Origin: Leucobacter chinensis
GTDB lineage: Bacteria; Actinomycetota; Actinomycetes; Actinomycetales; Microbacteriaceae
Reading direction: 5' to 3'
Assembly: GCF_019049105.1 (NCBI RefSeq)
Contig: NZ_JAHQZR010000013.1
Span: forward strand, 1-64,000
Length of the DNA stretch: 64,000 nt
In this document: piece after piece, positions 34,496 through 41,174 of the stretch
Numbering within the stretch: the stretch's first letter is position 1
Layout: every line of letters begins with the position of its first letter
The notes under the pieces: model-generated
Databases searched by the model: none
What the model was told of the DNA's origin: nothing
The model's input: only the letters and a program-made list of their open reading frames with translations
Program-made: the position numbers and the translations under genes

Positions 34496-35671
34496 ATGCA
34501 CACGGTTGATCGATTTTGGAGCGAGGCGGTAGGGCAAGAAGCCGCTATCGAAACGCTTGAGCACGTCACCTCGCCCGAGGGCGCGAGTGACCTTGCCCAT
34601 GCGTGGCTCATCACGGGCCCTCCCGGTTCGGGGCGCTCGAATCTTGCATACCGTTTTGCGGCGGCGCTCATTGCCCGCACCCCCGACGAGCGTGAAGAGG
34701 TCTACCGGCAGGTCAGGGCGCACACGCACCCCGACCTCGAGGTGCTCACGACCGAGGGCTCGATCATTAAGATCGACGACGCGAGGCACGTCGCCTCACG
34801 CTCGAACTACGCCCCGACGAACGGCCGGTTTCGCGTGATTCTCGCTGAAGACGCCGACCGTCTGCCCGAGCGCACCTCGAACACGATCCTCAAGGAGCTC
34901 GAAGAGCCGCCAGCGACCACGGTGTGGGTGCTGTGCGCGCCGAGCGAGGCCGACCTGCTGCCCACCATCAGTTCGCGGGCACGCTCGCTTCGACTCGTGA
35001 CCCCGACGCAGGAGGCGGTCGCCCGGCTGCTCGAAGAGCGCGACAACATCGCGCCTGACGATGCGGCCAGGGCGGCGCGTCTCGCGCAGAGCCACATTGG
35101 CATGGCCAAGAAGCTCGCGACCGACGCCGAAGCGCGCGAGCGACGCGAAGACACCCTGCGCACCGTGCTCGCGATCGGCAGTCTGAGCGACGCGATGCGG
35201 GCCGCGGGTCGTCTCGCGAAGCTCGCCGAGGCCGATGCCCAGGCGCTCACCGAGAGCCGTGACGAGAAAGAGCGCGAAGAGCTGCTGCGCAACCTCGGCC
35301 TGGCCCCCGGTGCCGCGATTCCCATGAAACTGCGCGCCCAGTTCCGCGAGCTCGAAGACGACCAGAAGCGCCGTGCTAAGCGCAGCGTGACCGACGGCAT
35401 CGACCGCATTCTCACCGATATCGGATCGGTACTGCGCGACACCGCCCTCGTGGCCCTCGACGCACAGCAACCCCTCATCAACGAAGAGTTTCGTACCCAA
35501 ATCGAAGCCCTCGCCGCCAGCATCGGCGCCGAGGGAGTACTCTATAGGCTTGATCGCGTGGCCGCGGCCCGCGAACAGCTGCTCAGAAACGTCTCGGCTG
35601 CGCTGGTACTCGAGTCGCTCATGGCCTCATTTCTTCTCGAGGCCCCTCACCACAGAAAGGACCGTGCGTGA
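34496..35671 (+). CDS. holB: DNA polymerase III subunit delta'
   Basis: 391 residues. Clamp-loader AAA+ fold: GQEAAIETLEH, P-loop-like GPPGSGRSNLAYRFAAALI, AEDADRLPERTSNTILKELE, PPATTVWVLCAPSEADLLPT, then TISSRARSLRL (the SRC-type motif reads SRA). The P-loop Lys is Arg, as allowed for the non-ATPase delta' subunit. The cysteine zinc module usually found between helix 1 and HPDLEVL is missing. The stop overlaps the next GTG, so the hydrolase is co-translated. Confidence 0.92.
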   Translation: MHTVDRFWSEAVGQEAAIETLEHVTSPEGASDLAHAWLITGPPGSGRSNLAYRFAAALIARTPDEREEVYRQVRAHTHPDLEVLTTEGSIIKIDDARHVASRSNYAPTNGRFRVILAEDADRLPERTSNTILKELEEPPATTVWVLCAPSEADLLPTISSRARSLRLVTPTQEAVARLLEERDNIAPDDAARAARLAQSHIGMAKKLATDAEARERREDTLRTVLAIGSLSDAMRAAGRLAKLAEADAQALTESRDEKEREELLRNLGLAPGAAIPMKLRAQFRELEDDQKRRAKRSVTDGIDRILTDIGSVLRDTALVALDAQQPLINEEFRTQIEALAASIGAEGVLYRLDRVAAAREQLLRNVSAALVLESLMASFLLEAPHHRKDRA

Positions 35672-37206
35672 AACGACTCACCGCAGCCCTCGCCACGACG
35701 GCAACCCTCACCCTGCTGCTCTCAGCCTGCTCGGGGCTCACCCTGCCCTCGACCAGCGGCTGGCAGCCACCAGAAGTTCAGGTTGACGAGTCGCTTGACG
35801 GCTTCGACCGCTTCACCGAGCAAGAGCCCGAGTGGAAAGACTGCGGCGACGGCTTCGAGTGCACCCGCGTCGGCGCACCCCTCGACTGGAACGACCCCGA
35901 GAGCGAAACCATTAGCCTCGCGCTCGTGAAGAAGCCCGCGACCGGCACGAAGCTCGGCACGCTCTTCGTGAACCCGGGAGGCCCCGGCTCAGGTGGCGGC
36001 CAGTACGTGCGTGACGGCGTCGACGGTGCCGTCTCGAAGCGCCTGCAGGAGTCGTTCGACATCGTCGGCTGGGACCCGCGCGGCGTCGGCAACTCGAGTG
36101 CGGTCTATTGCTACAGCGACGAAGAACTCGACGAGATGCTCTTTGGCGACCCCCGCGAAGACTCAGGGCTTGAACCCGGCAGTGACGAGTGGATCGACGA
36201 AGCCCGCGAAGAGGCACGCGATTTCGCCGACGACTGCCTCGAGGGCACGGGCCCACTGCTCGGTCACGTCGACACCCACTCAACCGCCCAAGATCTCGAC
36301 CTGCTGCGTCACCTCGCCGGCGACGAGAAGCTCAACTACCTCGGCTACTCGTACGGCACCTTTATTGGCACGGTCTATGCCGATATGTTCCCTGAGCGCG
36401 CCGGCAAGCTCGTGCTCGATGGTGCGATCGCCCCAGACGTGACCATGCACGAGGTCGTGCTCATGCAGCAGCAGGGCTTCGAGCAGGCGATGCGCGCCTA
36501 TCTCGAGCACTGCCTCGCGGGCGATGACTGCTTCTTCACCGGCACCGTCGATGACGCGATGCTCGAAATCGGCGCCATGCTCGACGAGGTCGACCGCAAC
36601 CCCATGCAGGCGCCCGATGGCCGCTGGGTCTCGGTCGACACCTTCATGACCGCGATGATCACGGTGCTCTACAGCGAGAGCTCATGGCCGTACCTGCAGG
36701 TGCTCTTCGAAGAGGTGAGCGCCGGCGAGACCGACACCGCTCAGCTCATCGCCGACCTCTACTACAGCCGTGAGTACGGCGAATACACCGACAACTCGAC
36801 CGTCGCCTTCTCGGCGATCAACTGCCTCGACTACCCGCGCGGCGTCTCGGTTGAAGAGATGCGCAAGCAGGCGGCCGAGATCGCCGAGGCAGCCCCCATC
36901 TTCGGCAAGTATGCGGGCTACGGCGACATCAGCTGCGAAGAGTGGCCCTTCCCGGGCTTCGACGACCGCGGCCCCATGAACGCCGAGGGCTCTGACCCGA
37001 TCATGGTGGTCGGCACCACGGGCGACCCCGCGACGCCGTACGCCTGGTCGAAGCGCCTCGCCGACCAGCTCGACAACGCCCGCCTGCTCACCTACAACGG
37101 CGAGGGCCACACGGCCTACAACGGCGCGAGCAGCTGCGTCAACGACACGGTCGACGACTACTTCGTGAACGGCACGGTGCCCTCGGGCCCGGTCGACTGC
37201 GACTAG
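35668..37206 (+). CDS. Secreted alpha/beta-hydrolase lipoprotein (tripeptidyl aminopeptidase type)
   Basis: 512 residues from GTG 35668 (GTGA overlap with holB). Lipobox LSAC (Cys21). Alpha/beta fold: FVNPGGPGSGGGQYV (oxyanion region), nucleophile Ser228 in GYSYGTFIGTVYA, acid in VVGTTGDPATPYAW, His in GEGHTAYN, followed by a TAP-like C-terminal domain. Relatives are Streptomyces tripeptidyl aminopeptidases and proline iminopeptidase-type enzymes that trim peptides outside the cell. Neighbouring holB is often followed by this gene in the family. Confidence 0.9.
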   Translation: MKRLTAALATTATLTLLLSACSGLTLPSTSGWQPPEVQVDESLDGFDRFTEQEPEWKDCGDGFECTRVGAPLDWNDPESETISLALVKKPATGTKLGTLFVNPGGPGSGGGQYVRDGVDGAVSKRLQESFDIVGWDPRGVGNSSAVYCYSDEELDEMLFGDPREDSGLEPGSDEWIDEAREEARDFADDCLEGTGPLLGHVDTHSTAQDLDLLRHLAGDEKLNYLGYSYGTFIGTVYADMFPERAGKLVLDGAIAPDVTMHEVVLMQQQGFEQAMRAYLEHCLAGDDCFFTGTVDDAMLEIGAMLDEVDRNPMQAPDGRWVSVDTFMTAMITVLYSESSWPYLQVLFEEVSAGETDTAQLIADLYYSREYGEYTDNSTVAFSAINCLDYPRGVSVEEMRKQAAEIAEAAPIFGKYAGYGDISCEEWPFPGFDDRGPMNAEGSDPIMVVGTTGDPATPYAWSKRLADQLDNARLLTYNGEGHTAYNGASSCVNDTVDDYFVNGTVPSGPVDCD

Positions 37207-37400
37207 CGCGCGTGGCGCGGTACGCTGCCGCGGCGCGGTGCAGCGGCGTTGCCGTGCTGCCTCCCGCTGCGCCGTGCTGTGCCGTGCTGAGCTGCACTGC
37301 CTCCCGCCGCTTGCGGCTTGAGAGTGAGGAGGCGGCGCTTGCGCCGCGGCCTTCTTCTGTTGGGTGGCTGGCCCGGGGCTGGGCGAGTGCGTTGGCTGAG

Positions 37401-37443
37401 TGTGTTGACCGGGTGTGTTGGCCGGGCGCGTTGGCCGGGGCGT
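37401..37443 (+). repeat. 14-bp degenerate tandem repeat in spacer
   Basis: Three G/T-rich units close to GTGTTGGCCGGGCG. Part of the low-complexity, gene-free stretch 37207-37721, which also begins with GCCGTGCTG-type repeats. Confidence 0.7.
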
Positions 37444-37445
37444 TT

Positions 37446-37579
37446 ACTTGACGAAAAGCAGGGTGTTTGGGCTCGATAACTCTGCTTTCTGGCAAGCAGG
37501 CTAACGGCGCACGCCCCCGCGCAATCCACTTGACGAAAAGCAGGGTGTTGAAGCGAAAACACCCTGCTTTTCGTCAAGT
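37446..37579. repeat. Duplicated hairpin element, one copy perfect, one decayed
   Basis: The same 22-base sequence occurs at 37446-37467 and 37528-37549, and its exact reverse complement at 37558-37579. The second copy forms a 22-bp perfect hairpin with an 8-base loop. The first is followed by a damaged right arm (around 37478-37496). It lies between the hydrolase and the S4 gene, which converge. Confidence 0.88.
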
Positions 37580-37609
37580 AGACGAGAAATCAGCGCGCAC
37601 CAGTCAACC

Positions 37610-37653
37610 GAGCCCGCGCCAACCCCGCGCCAACCCCGCGCCAACCCCGCGCC
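37610..37653 (+). repeat. 11-bp tandem repeat
   Basis: Three exact copies of AACCCCGCGCC preceded by one variant. Non-coding. Confidence 0.85.
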
Positions 37654-37721
37654 GAACCCGAGACCGCGCACCAGCCAAACCGCCGCACCAGCCGCACCGA
37701 CACCCGCCACGGCCACGCCAG

Positions 37722-38105
37722 CTACTGCGTATGTGAGTCCCACCCGCGCAGCTCGTCGAGCTGGCGCCGCTCCCGCTTCGAGGGGCGGCCGGTGCCGGGG
37801 TCGCGGATCACCGCGAGTGGCCGCTCGACCTTCGGCGGTGGCGGGGGAGTGAGATCTTCGTAGTACTTCGCCGCCTCGGTGGCGCTGCCGCGTTTCGTCG
37901 CGAGCCCCGTGACCCGGTAGATGCGCTCTGAATTGTGAAGTCTGACCCGCACAACGTCACCTACTCGAACGGGCTGCGCGGGCTTCGCCGGGGCATCGTT
38001 GACGCGCACGTGACCGCCCTTGCAGGCAGCGGTTGCCTGGCTTCGAGTTTTTGCGAGCCGCACGGCCCAAACCCAGCTATCTACGCGAGCCGACACGGAG
38101 TTCAT
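37722..38105 (-). CDS. S4-domain RNA-binding protein (Hsp15-like)
   Basis: 127 residues. The S4 domain occupies the N-terminal half: RVDSWVWAVRLAKTRSQATA, CKGGHVRVNDAPAKPAQPV, VGDVVRVRL. E. coli Hsp15, of this fold, frees stalled 50S subunits carrying nascent chains; the same role here is inferred. A basic C-terminal tail follows a Pro run. Confidence 0.9.
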   Translation of the reverse strand: MNSVSARVDSWVWAVRLAKTRSQATAACKGGHVRVNDAPAKPAQPVRVGDVVRVRLHNSERIYRVTGLATKRGSATEAAKYYEDLTPPPPPKVERPLAVIRDPGTGRPSKRERRQLDELRGWDSHTQ

Positions 38106-38111
38106 ATGTGA

Positions 38112-38117
38112 AGCGTA
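38112..38117 (-). promoter_or_regulatory. -10 of leaderless S4 gene
   Basis: Minus-strand TACGCT ends 6 bases before ATG 38105. Confidence 0.55.
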
Positions 38118-38182
38118 CCGATTTCTTTCTCACGAGCAAATCGTGCTAACGTATTCTTTTGTGCGCGGAAGTTTGTGCACAG

Positions 38183-38255
38183 GCCGCCTTAGCTCAGTCG
38201 GTAGAGCGTTTCACTCGTAATGAAAAGGTCGCGAGTTCGATTCTCGCAGGCGGCT
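38183..38255 (+). tRNA. tRNA-Thr (anticodon CGT)
   Basis: Acceptor GCCGCCT (38183-38189) pairs with 38248-38254; discriminator T 38255. D-loop AGCTCAGTCGGTAGAGC, anticodon stem TTTCA/TGAAA around CTCGTAA with CGT at 38216-38218, T-loop GTTCGATTC. Complete. A candidate -10 TATTCT lies near 38153. Confidence 0.96.
38211..38255. other. Probable attachment site in the tRNA-Thr 3' half
   Basis: tRNA 3' halves are the usual target of tyrosine integrases. The foreign, AT-rich and degraded segment starts just beyond. No second copy of the tRNA end and no integrase were found downstream, so the exact core and the right border stay unknown. Confidence 0.4.
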
Positions 38256-38564
38256 CAGATCATCAGCCCCCGTCTCGTTAGAGGCGGGGGCTTTTGTGTG
38301 GTTGCGGCCTAGATGGTCCGGGCGCGCGTCGTCATTGGTCTCGCCAAGAAGATAGCCAACAGTAGTGTTCAAGGCGTCTGCAACCGACACCAGCTCGTCT
38401 AGGTACCAACGTGCATGACCGTTGAGTTTCACGCTGACAGAGGAACGCCCCTTGCCAATGGCGTCAGCTAGGCCCTTAACCGTGTAGCGGTGACGCCACA
38501 TCAAAGCAGCAATGCGCTCACCGGTAATACTTGGCATCGGATCTGTCTCTAATGCGTTACTCAT
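38211..38564 (-). CDS. XRE/Cro-type repressor whose 3' end lies in tRNA-Thr
   Basis: 117 residues. The HTH domain is at about 14-75 (GERIAALMWRHRYTVKGLAD, then RSSVSVKLNGHARWYLDELV), ending in VGYLLGETND. The last 35-40 residues are read antisense through the tRNA terminator and the tRNA 3' half, ending SRPFHYE, with the stop inside the anticodon stem. It faces a divergent AT-rich operator region and a small HTH gene, the layout of a phage immunity switch. The tail suggests joining of an element's repressor to the chromosomal tRNA end by integration. Confidence 0.72.
   Translation of the reverse strand: MSNALETDPMPSITGERIAALMWRHRYTVKGLADAIGKGRSSVSVKLNGHARWYLDELVSVADALNTTVGYLLGETNDDARPDHLGRNHTKAPASNETGADDLSRLRESNSRPFHYE
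38265..38296 (+). terminator. Terminator of tRNA-Thr
   Basis: 12-bp GC stem with one wobble (38265-38276 with 38281-38292), GTTA loop, then TTTT. Read on the other strand it codes part of the repressor's tail. Confidence 0.85.
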
Positions 38565-38594
38565 GCCTAAATGCTACTTTAATTAGCTCGTTTA

Positions 38595-38630
38595 TTGAAC
38601 ATGTGTTGAGAATATTAACTATAGTGTTAA
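38595..38630. promoter_or_regulatory. Divergent promoter/operator between the two HTH genes
   Basis: AT-rich region. -35-like TTGAAC (38595-38600) and -10-like TATAGT (38620-38625) are 19 bases apart. The -10 is the centre of the inverted repeat TTAAC-N6-GTTAA (38615-38630), a good operator candidate for the repressor. Confidence 0.45.
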
Positions 38631-38660
38631 ATTTACTAACGCGCGTGTCGGTGGAAGGAT

Positions 38661-38875
38661 ATGACTAATTCAAATCTTGACGCACAACAGGAGCTGGAGG
38701 GGATGCTTGTTGCGAGAGGCCTCACAGTTGCATGTTTGGCTCGCCGAATCGAACCACGCGATAAATGGGTTTCTAGGAAGTTAAACGGCAGGAAAAGCTG
38801 ACTAATGACGATTACAACTGGATGAAGTCTGCAATCTTACTTGTTCCTTCGTTAGGGGATCAGCTGAAGAAGTAA
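38661..38875 (+). pseudogene. Small HTH protein gene with frameshift
   Basis: From ATG 38661 (GGAAGG upstream) 46 codons read as an HTH start (LVARGLTVACLARRI, KWVSRKLNGRK) to a TGA. In another frame the sequence continues as LTNDDYNWMKSAILLVPSLG and DQLKK to a TAA at 38873. The join at the A-run near 38798 restores a 70-residue Cro-like protein, so one base was lost or gained. Divergent from the repressor, so a Cro or excisionase role is possible. Confidence 0.6.
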
Positions 38876-38925
38876 AGCCCTCCCCGGGCAGCAACTCCAG
38901 TGGTCCTATCCAAGAAAGGATATTT

Positions 38926-39239
38926 ATGTTTCATCCGATAGACATATTCTCGCGCGCAGTTGCACCTACATCCGAGGCTTCAATTCTCTCACAGCCCCTT
39001 GATGAAGCGGTGGCGAGTATTGCGAAACAGTATGGTTTTATCATTCGGGTGGTACTCGGTATTGCCTCATTTGTGTTTGCAAGGAAAGTTACAATGCTTG
39101 CTCTGCTAGGCGCGAAGAGACTTGCAGGAGGGACAGTGTTTTCACTCCGGTCGACATTGTTTTCGTGGCGGCGTATGCCACGGTGCAGATGCCTGACATC
39201 GCGATTGGCTTCCTGCGAGAAGGAAATGTTCTCCCGTGA
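38926..39239 (+). pseudogene. Small membrane protein gene with frameshift
   Basis: ATG 38926 with GAAAGGA upstream opens about 70 codons with one helix (FIIRVVLGIASFVFARKVTM). At the TTTT near 39139 the likely frame changes to one reading FTPVDIVFVAAYATVQMPDI, then AIGFLREGNVLP, ending in TGA 39237-39239 that overlaps the next GTG by 4 bases. That coupling shows the second frame was the true one. The straight frame instead runs to 39270 in unlikely Arg/Cys-rich sequence. Confidence 0.55.
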
Positions 39240-39463
39240 TTGCCCTAGAGCTACTTCACGTTTGGCTTAATCTTTCGTCTGCAACCGTACTTGCTGTCGT
39301 TAGGTTGTTCGAGGGTATAGCTGCCCTACTTGACACCACTTCTGCACTGGAACGAAGCATTCAAAATCAGAGGCCAACTGCCGTACGGAAACCGGTCAAG
39401 CTTTATTGCTTCATAGGTGTGTTCCTGGCCGTTGCAGGGGTACCTGGGAATGGAAGAGGCTAA
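39236..39463 (+). CDS. Small hypothetical membrane-associated protein
   Basis: 75 residues from GTG 39236, overlapping the end of the preceding broken gene by 4 bases. One or two hydrophobic stretches (LNLSSATVLAVVRLFEGIAA; YCFIGVFLAVAG). No family recognised. The overlap and position suggest an accessory-element operon with its neighbours. Confidence 0.4.
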   Translation: MIALELLHVWLNLSSATVLAVVRLFEGIAALLDTTSALERSIQNQRPTAVRKPVKLYCFIGVFLAVAGVPGNGRG

Positions 39464-39481
39464 TCCTGTGGGGGCATTGCT

Positions 39482-39836
39482 GTGAATGCCGATATGCCAA
39501 TCATTCGCCCGAGGCTCACATTTGAGCAGGAATTTGGAACCCACCGGAATTGGTGGGTTCGTGACTCCCGACTGACAGGAAACCCTTTGAACATTCTCCT
39601 GTACCTGCTATCCCATGACCAGAATCATCGTGTTACACGGACGGAAGCACAGGCCTACCTTGGTCTAGACCAATCTGCGTGGCGAAGTGCTAAACGAAAG
39701 CTCATGGAAGCGGGTTTCTTAATCGAGATTCGGGACCGCTACACCGATGGGCAACGCAAAGGCCAAGTGATTTTGGCTCGTGTTCCAAGACCCGTAGCCA
39801 GGCATTTACATCGACGTTGAAGAAGTGATTCATTGA
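39482..39836 (+). pseudogene. Winged-helix accessory-element protein, frameshifted
   Basis: From GTG 39482 the frame reads RLTFEQEFGTHRNWWVRDSR, LTGNPLNILLYLLSHDQNH and TEAQAYLGLDQSAWRSAKRK, a replication-initiator-like winged helix of the kind carried by actinobacterial plasmids and integrated elements (from memory). After the GQRKGQ codons the sensible frame shifts to FWLVFQDP-stop-PGIYIDVEEVIH, ending at TGA 39834. So the gene has a one-base shift plus a nonsense codon (TAG near 39793). Confidence 0.6.
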
Positions 39837-40477
39837 TGCAGATGAACATCCGAAATCATGGATTATTTGATGGATGAAACCCACTTTAGAAAATCAAGAG
39901 TGACCTCAACATCTAGTCTTGAAAACTAAGTCTAGTGGGCTGAAGTAGGCGTTTTGGCAACTGATCTGGCCAGCCGGATCGCTGGAAAGGGAGATGAATA
40001 CTGTGCCAGCCCTAGCCCAAAGAGTTCCGTGAGGAGACTCCTCGTGCCGTGCGTCCGCGAGCCCCGGTCTGGTGATCACGTAGGTCACCCATGATTTCTG
40101 TGTGCGTGGCAGAACAGGTTAGAAATGGATGCGGCATGACCTCATCGACCTGGGCGAGCAGCCGGGCGTCACCGCTGCTGAGAGCCTTGAGCTGCGTGGT
40201 AAAACACACCGTCGCTAGGAACAAAAGGTTGAGGCGCTGTGCCGCGCGACTGCGCGGGTAGACCTGCCGGGGGTGCTGGGAAGGGGCGCATATGGCGTGT
40301 TGCATAGCACAGGGAAGACACCTGATCGTTGGAATTCCGGATGGATCGGGAATGTGACACGGGGCGTGACAGGTTTCTTCGTTCGTTACGTTGATATTGA
40401 TGAGGGGAGCTCTTCAAGAATGATGTTCTTCCTTCGCAATAGCGGCTAGGGCCTTTCCCCATCTGCCCGAAACCGCT
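39837..40477. other. Gene-poor decayed stretch
   Basis: No intact gene on either strand. A minus-strand frame at 40012-40305 contains PHPFLTCSATHTEIMGDLRD, which looks protein-like, but it has no ribosome site and I recognise no family. Best read as remnant DNA of the integrated element. Confidence 0.4.
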
Positions 40478-40519
40478 GAGCCAAGGGGCACAACAACCCC
40501 CAAATGTGCCCCTTGGCTC
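40478..40519. other. Perfect 15-bp hairpin
   Basis: 40478-40492 is the exact reverse complement of 40505-40519, 12-base loop, no U-tract. Lies just before the dnaK relic. Confidence 0.75.
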
Positions 40520-40578
40520 GATACGCTGCTCGTCGCCCGAGGAATCTTGAGCGGTGACCGGCTCTCAGGCTCGGGTTT

Positions 40579-40654
40579 TGCTGGCCTCAACGTGCTGCGT
40601 ATTATCAACGAACCAACCGCTGCGGTACTCGCTTACTGCTTTGGAAGGCAGTAG
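40579..40654 (+). pseudogene. dnaK fragment
   Basis: 40579-40638 matches dnaK 2989-3048 at 56 of 60 bases. It codes [15 protein letters not shown], then VLAYCFGRQ and a stop, where intact DnaK has ALAYGLDRG. Two changes are silent, two alter residues (Ala to Val, Gly to Cys). It corresponds to DnaK residues about 140-159, with no dnaK sequence on either side. Confidence 0.8.
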
Positions 40655-40827
40655 GGATTCTCCGCGTCGGTTGCTCCTGCTATACGAGAAACGCAGGTCA
40701 TCCTAACTGGCCAGTGGCAAAGAAATGGCGCAAGCTGTGCGTATGACAGCCCGGTGAGCTGGCCTTGGCGATCGTGCTGAGGCAGAATAATCCGACGGAT
40801 GCGTGTGGATACCCGGTGAGTGGGACG

Positions 40828-41015
40828 ATCTCATGCTTCTCAACTCACCGTTTCATTCGGGCTCATCGCAGCCCGAGAGGTTAAGTATCGACTCAGGCAT
40901 TCTGCAGCGAGAACGCTAACTCGGGGCGGCGTGTTCCTTGCGGCGTACGACTCGCGCCTAACGCATCGTTGCGTTATCGAGCAGGAGGTCGGTTAGGTCA
41001 AGCAGGTTGCCGAAA
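40828..41015 (+). pseudogene. Relic of RsmC-like methyltransferase
   Basis: Around 40830-40860 it reads WDDLMLLNSPFHSG, matching WAELMVVNPPFHAG of the gene at 6468; the catalytic NPPFH has become NSPFH. At 40944-41012 it reads AYDSRLTHRCVIEQEVG, stop, VKQVAE, matching VYNSHLGHRAVIEREIG, PTQQVAR at the end of that gene. The middle is deleted and there are stops. It lies in the same order after the dnaK fragment as at the intact locus. Confidence 0.7.
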
Positions 41016-41174
41016 CTGACCCTCTCGCTTGTAAACGCCCACAAACACTGAATAGGTTGCTGATGCGACGGCGATCCCGCCACTATGACAGGAATATCTG
41101 TCTCACTCGTTGGTATATACGGGCTTTACTTTGCCTTAGAAGGGTTCGTATGCAGTTCGAAGGGGATAAGTAAC

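Noticed and set aside
37212-37743. ORFs in the spacer after the hydrolase
   Set aside because: They are built of tandem repeats and hairpin arms, with no ribosome site and no coding character.
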